From contig OZ240668.1 of assembly GCA_965198655.1 (NCBI GenBank), forward strand, positions 1,798,001 through 1,862,000: a stretch of 64,000 nt of DNA, given 5' to 3'. A model generated the notes under the pieces. It was not told where the DNA came from. It did no database searches and saw only the letters and a list, made by a program, of their open reading frames with translations. The DNA comes from Lichenicola sp965198655 (GTDB lineage Bacteria > Pseudomonadota > Alphaproteobacteria > Acetobacterales > Acetobacteraceae). Below, one piece after another: positions 62,677 through 64,000 of the stretch. The position numbers and the translations under genes were made by a program. Position 1 is the first letter of the stretch; each line of letters begins with the position of its first letter.

Positions 62677-64000
62677 TCAGAGCGCAATCTGGCGGCCGAT
62701 CTGCACGTAGCGGTCTGCCGGCAGGTCGAAGCGGTCCACCAGGTGAACCGCGTTGCGATACATGACCCCGAACACCCGCCTGCGCCAGCCGGCGAGGCGG
62801 GGCTGGGACGACGCCTGGCCTTCTCCGTCCCGCCTGGATCGCACCACCTCGTCGCGGCCGCCGACGAACACCGCTTCCTGCGGCACCACCGGGCAGCCAT
62901 GATGCGTCGCCTCCGACAGCGTCGTCTGCAGCAGCGGGATCTCGACGAAGCCGTAGCGGGCGATCACGTGCCAGACCCCGCCGTCGTGGCGCTGCAGCGT
63001 GATCCGCTGCTTCGGCTCCACGCGCGGCACCTGCTCGAACGCCACCGTCAGGGTGACCACGTTCTCCTGCAACGCGCCGAACTGGTCGACATGCCCGACC
63101 ATGATCGGCGGGATCGGCTCATGCAGCGCGGTGAGGAACACCGCGGTGCCGGGAACGCGGGGCACGTTGCCATTGGCGAGCCGTGCCAGGAAGCGCTCCG
63201 GCGCCACCACGTGCTCGGCACTCGACGCGCGCAGCGCCGCCACGCCCTTCCGCCAGGTGCTCATGATGGCGAACATCACGGCACCGGCCAGCAACGGGAC
63301 GAACCCGCCCTCGGCGATCTTGAGCAGGTTGGCGCAGAAGAAGCCGAGGTCGATGGTGAGGAACACCATTGCCGGCGGCAGCGCCGCGGCCACGCTCCAG
63401 CGCGCGACGTGGCGCAGGTAGGAGTAGAGCAGGGCGGTGGTCAGCAGCATGGTGGTCGAGACCGCCATGCCGTAGGCCCCGGCCAGCCGGGCGGAGCTGC
63501 CGAATGCGACCGTCAGCCCCACCGTGAACGCCATCATCACCCAGTTCACCACCGGCACGTAGATCTGTCCGTACTCGCGGTCGGAGGTCTGCCGGATGTT
63601 GAGGCCGGGGAACCAGCCGAGCTGGATCGCCTGCCGGGTCATGGAGAACACGCCGGTGATGATCGCCTGGCTGGCGATGATGGTGGCGCAGGTGGCGAGT
63701 CCCACCATCGGCCAGATCGCGGCGTGGAAGATCGGCGGCGGGATGATGCCGTAGAACGGGTTGTCCGGCAGCTTGGCCAGCCCGATCAGGCTCGCCGACT
63801 GCCCGGCGTAGCAGAGCAGCAGCGCCGGCAGCACGATCAGGTACCAGGACATGCGGATCGGCAGCCGGCCGATATGCCCCATGTCGGCATACAGCGCCTC
63901 GGCGCCGGTGAGGGCGAGGAAGACGCCGCCCAGCACGGCGAGGCTCTTCCAGTGGCCGCCCGCCAGGTAGCGGATGCCGTGGCGCGGGTCGACCGCCGCG
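62677..64000 (-). CDS. kup: Kup-type potassium uptake protein, partial (5' end outside the window)
   Basis: About 440 C-terminal residues are visible. They include the family segments SLAVLGGVFLALTGAEALYADMGHIG, SWYLIVLPALLLCYAGQ, NPFYGIIPPPIFHAAIWPMV, IIASQAIITGVFSMTRQAIQLGWFP and VNWVMMAFTVGLTVAFGSS. After the last helices a cytosolic domain ends GTAVFLTALHEPIPP ... YVQIGRQIAL. Kup proteins import potassium with protons and matter under acidic or hyperosmotic conditions. The N-terminal about 190-200 residues lie beyond 64000. It ends 102 bases from the small gene at 62574. Confidence 0.93.
   Translation of the reverse strand, partial: AAVDPRHGIRYLAGGHWKSLAVLGGVFLALTGAEALYADMGHIGRLPIRMSWYLIVLPALLLCYAGQSASLIGLAKLPDNPFYGIIPPPIFHAAIWPMVGLATCATIIASQAIITGVFSMTRQAIQLGWFPGLNIRQTSDREYGQIYVPVVNWVMMAFTVGLTVAFGSSARLAGAYGMAVSTTMLLTTALLYSYLRHVARWSVAAALPPAMVFLTIDLGFFCANLLKIAEGGFVPLLAGAVMFAIMSTWRKGVAALRASSAEHVVAPERFLARLANGNVPRVPGTAVFLTALHEPIPPIMVGHVDQFGALQENVVTLTVAFEQVPRVEPKQRITLQRHDGGVWHVIARYGFVEIPLLQTTLSEATHHGCPVVPQEAVFVGGRDEVVRSRRDGEGQASSQPRLAGWRRRVFGVMYRNAVHLVDRFDLPADRYVQIGRQIAL

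Overview
The window is high-GC, densely packed alphaproteobacterial DNA. Gene content (dnaN-recF-gyrB, a glmU-glmS-fdhD run, thiO/thiS/thiG/thiE, the yfgM-like/bamB/der run, an acid-type S53 peptidase, Kup and a glycogen-debranching-type glucosidase) fits Rhodospirillales, most likely an Acetobacteraceae member. That placement is inferred from gene content and codon style, not from a database search. No rRNA, tRNA, CRISPR array, integrase or complete insertion sequence was recognised.

Layout. 1-5.7 kb: a broken secreted-protein gene, then dnaN, recF and gyrB. 5.7-7.1 kb: an AT-richer island with one orphan gene and a decayed small ORF. 7.1-14.6 kb: debranching glucosidase, cytochrome c, phosphoglycolate phosphatase, then the glmU-glmS-fdhD run. 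14.8-16.4 kb: a conflict-gene patch with a predicted peptidoglycan amidase plus exported partner (effector/immunity-like) and an intact mazE beside a decayed mazF. 16.5-22.6 kb: a 1009-residue RgpF-HAD surface-polysaccharide protein coupled to thiO, then thiS-thiG-thiE. 22.7-34 kb: accessory genes (MerR/hydrolase pair, GNAT, CPA1 antiporter with a cNMP domain, TetR/DUF2306 pair, LysE, AraC/SDR pair, a truncated MFS gene, a secreted S53 peptidase).

34.2-46.5 kb (minus strand): a ten-gene, mostly overlapping run ygfZ-hisI-lpxB, then a zinc-ribbon protein, a signal-peptide vWA-like membrane protein, a three-helix membrane protein, a 1199-residue tubulin/FtsZ-like protein with a C-terminal GYF-like domain, an exported peptidoglycan-binding-like protein, a zinc-ribbon/PEGA membrane protein, and an AEC transporter. 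This is the best candidate for an under-described system. It places a cytoplasmic GTPase-like filament protein beside membrane and cell-wall-facing partners, and it is translationally coupled to the lipid A gene lpxB.

46.7-53 kb: two glycosyltransferases, an asparagine synthase-like enzyme, a sulfotransferase and a DUF2252 protein. 53.3-64 kb: a dihydroorotase coupled to a prematurely stopped SCO1 gene, an MFS transporter, a creatininase-family amidohydrolase, small envelope proteins, the yfgM-like/bamB/der run and a kup gene that runs off the end.

Two genome-scale features stand out. A dispersed element of about 115-135 bp, built of four consecutive short-loop hairpins, occurs four times and in one place forms the 3' end of a gene. 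Several genes are interrupted by single in-frame stop codons (positions near 266, 6622, 15954 and 55297), which points to recent decay; recoding is unlikely because intact neighbours use the same stop codons as true ends.
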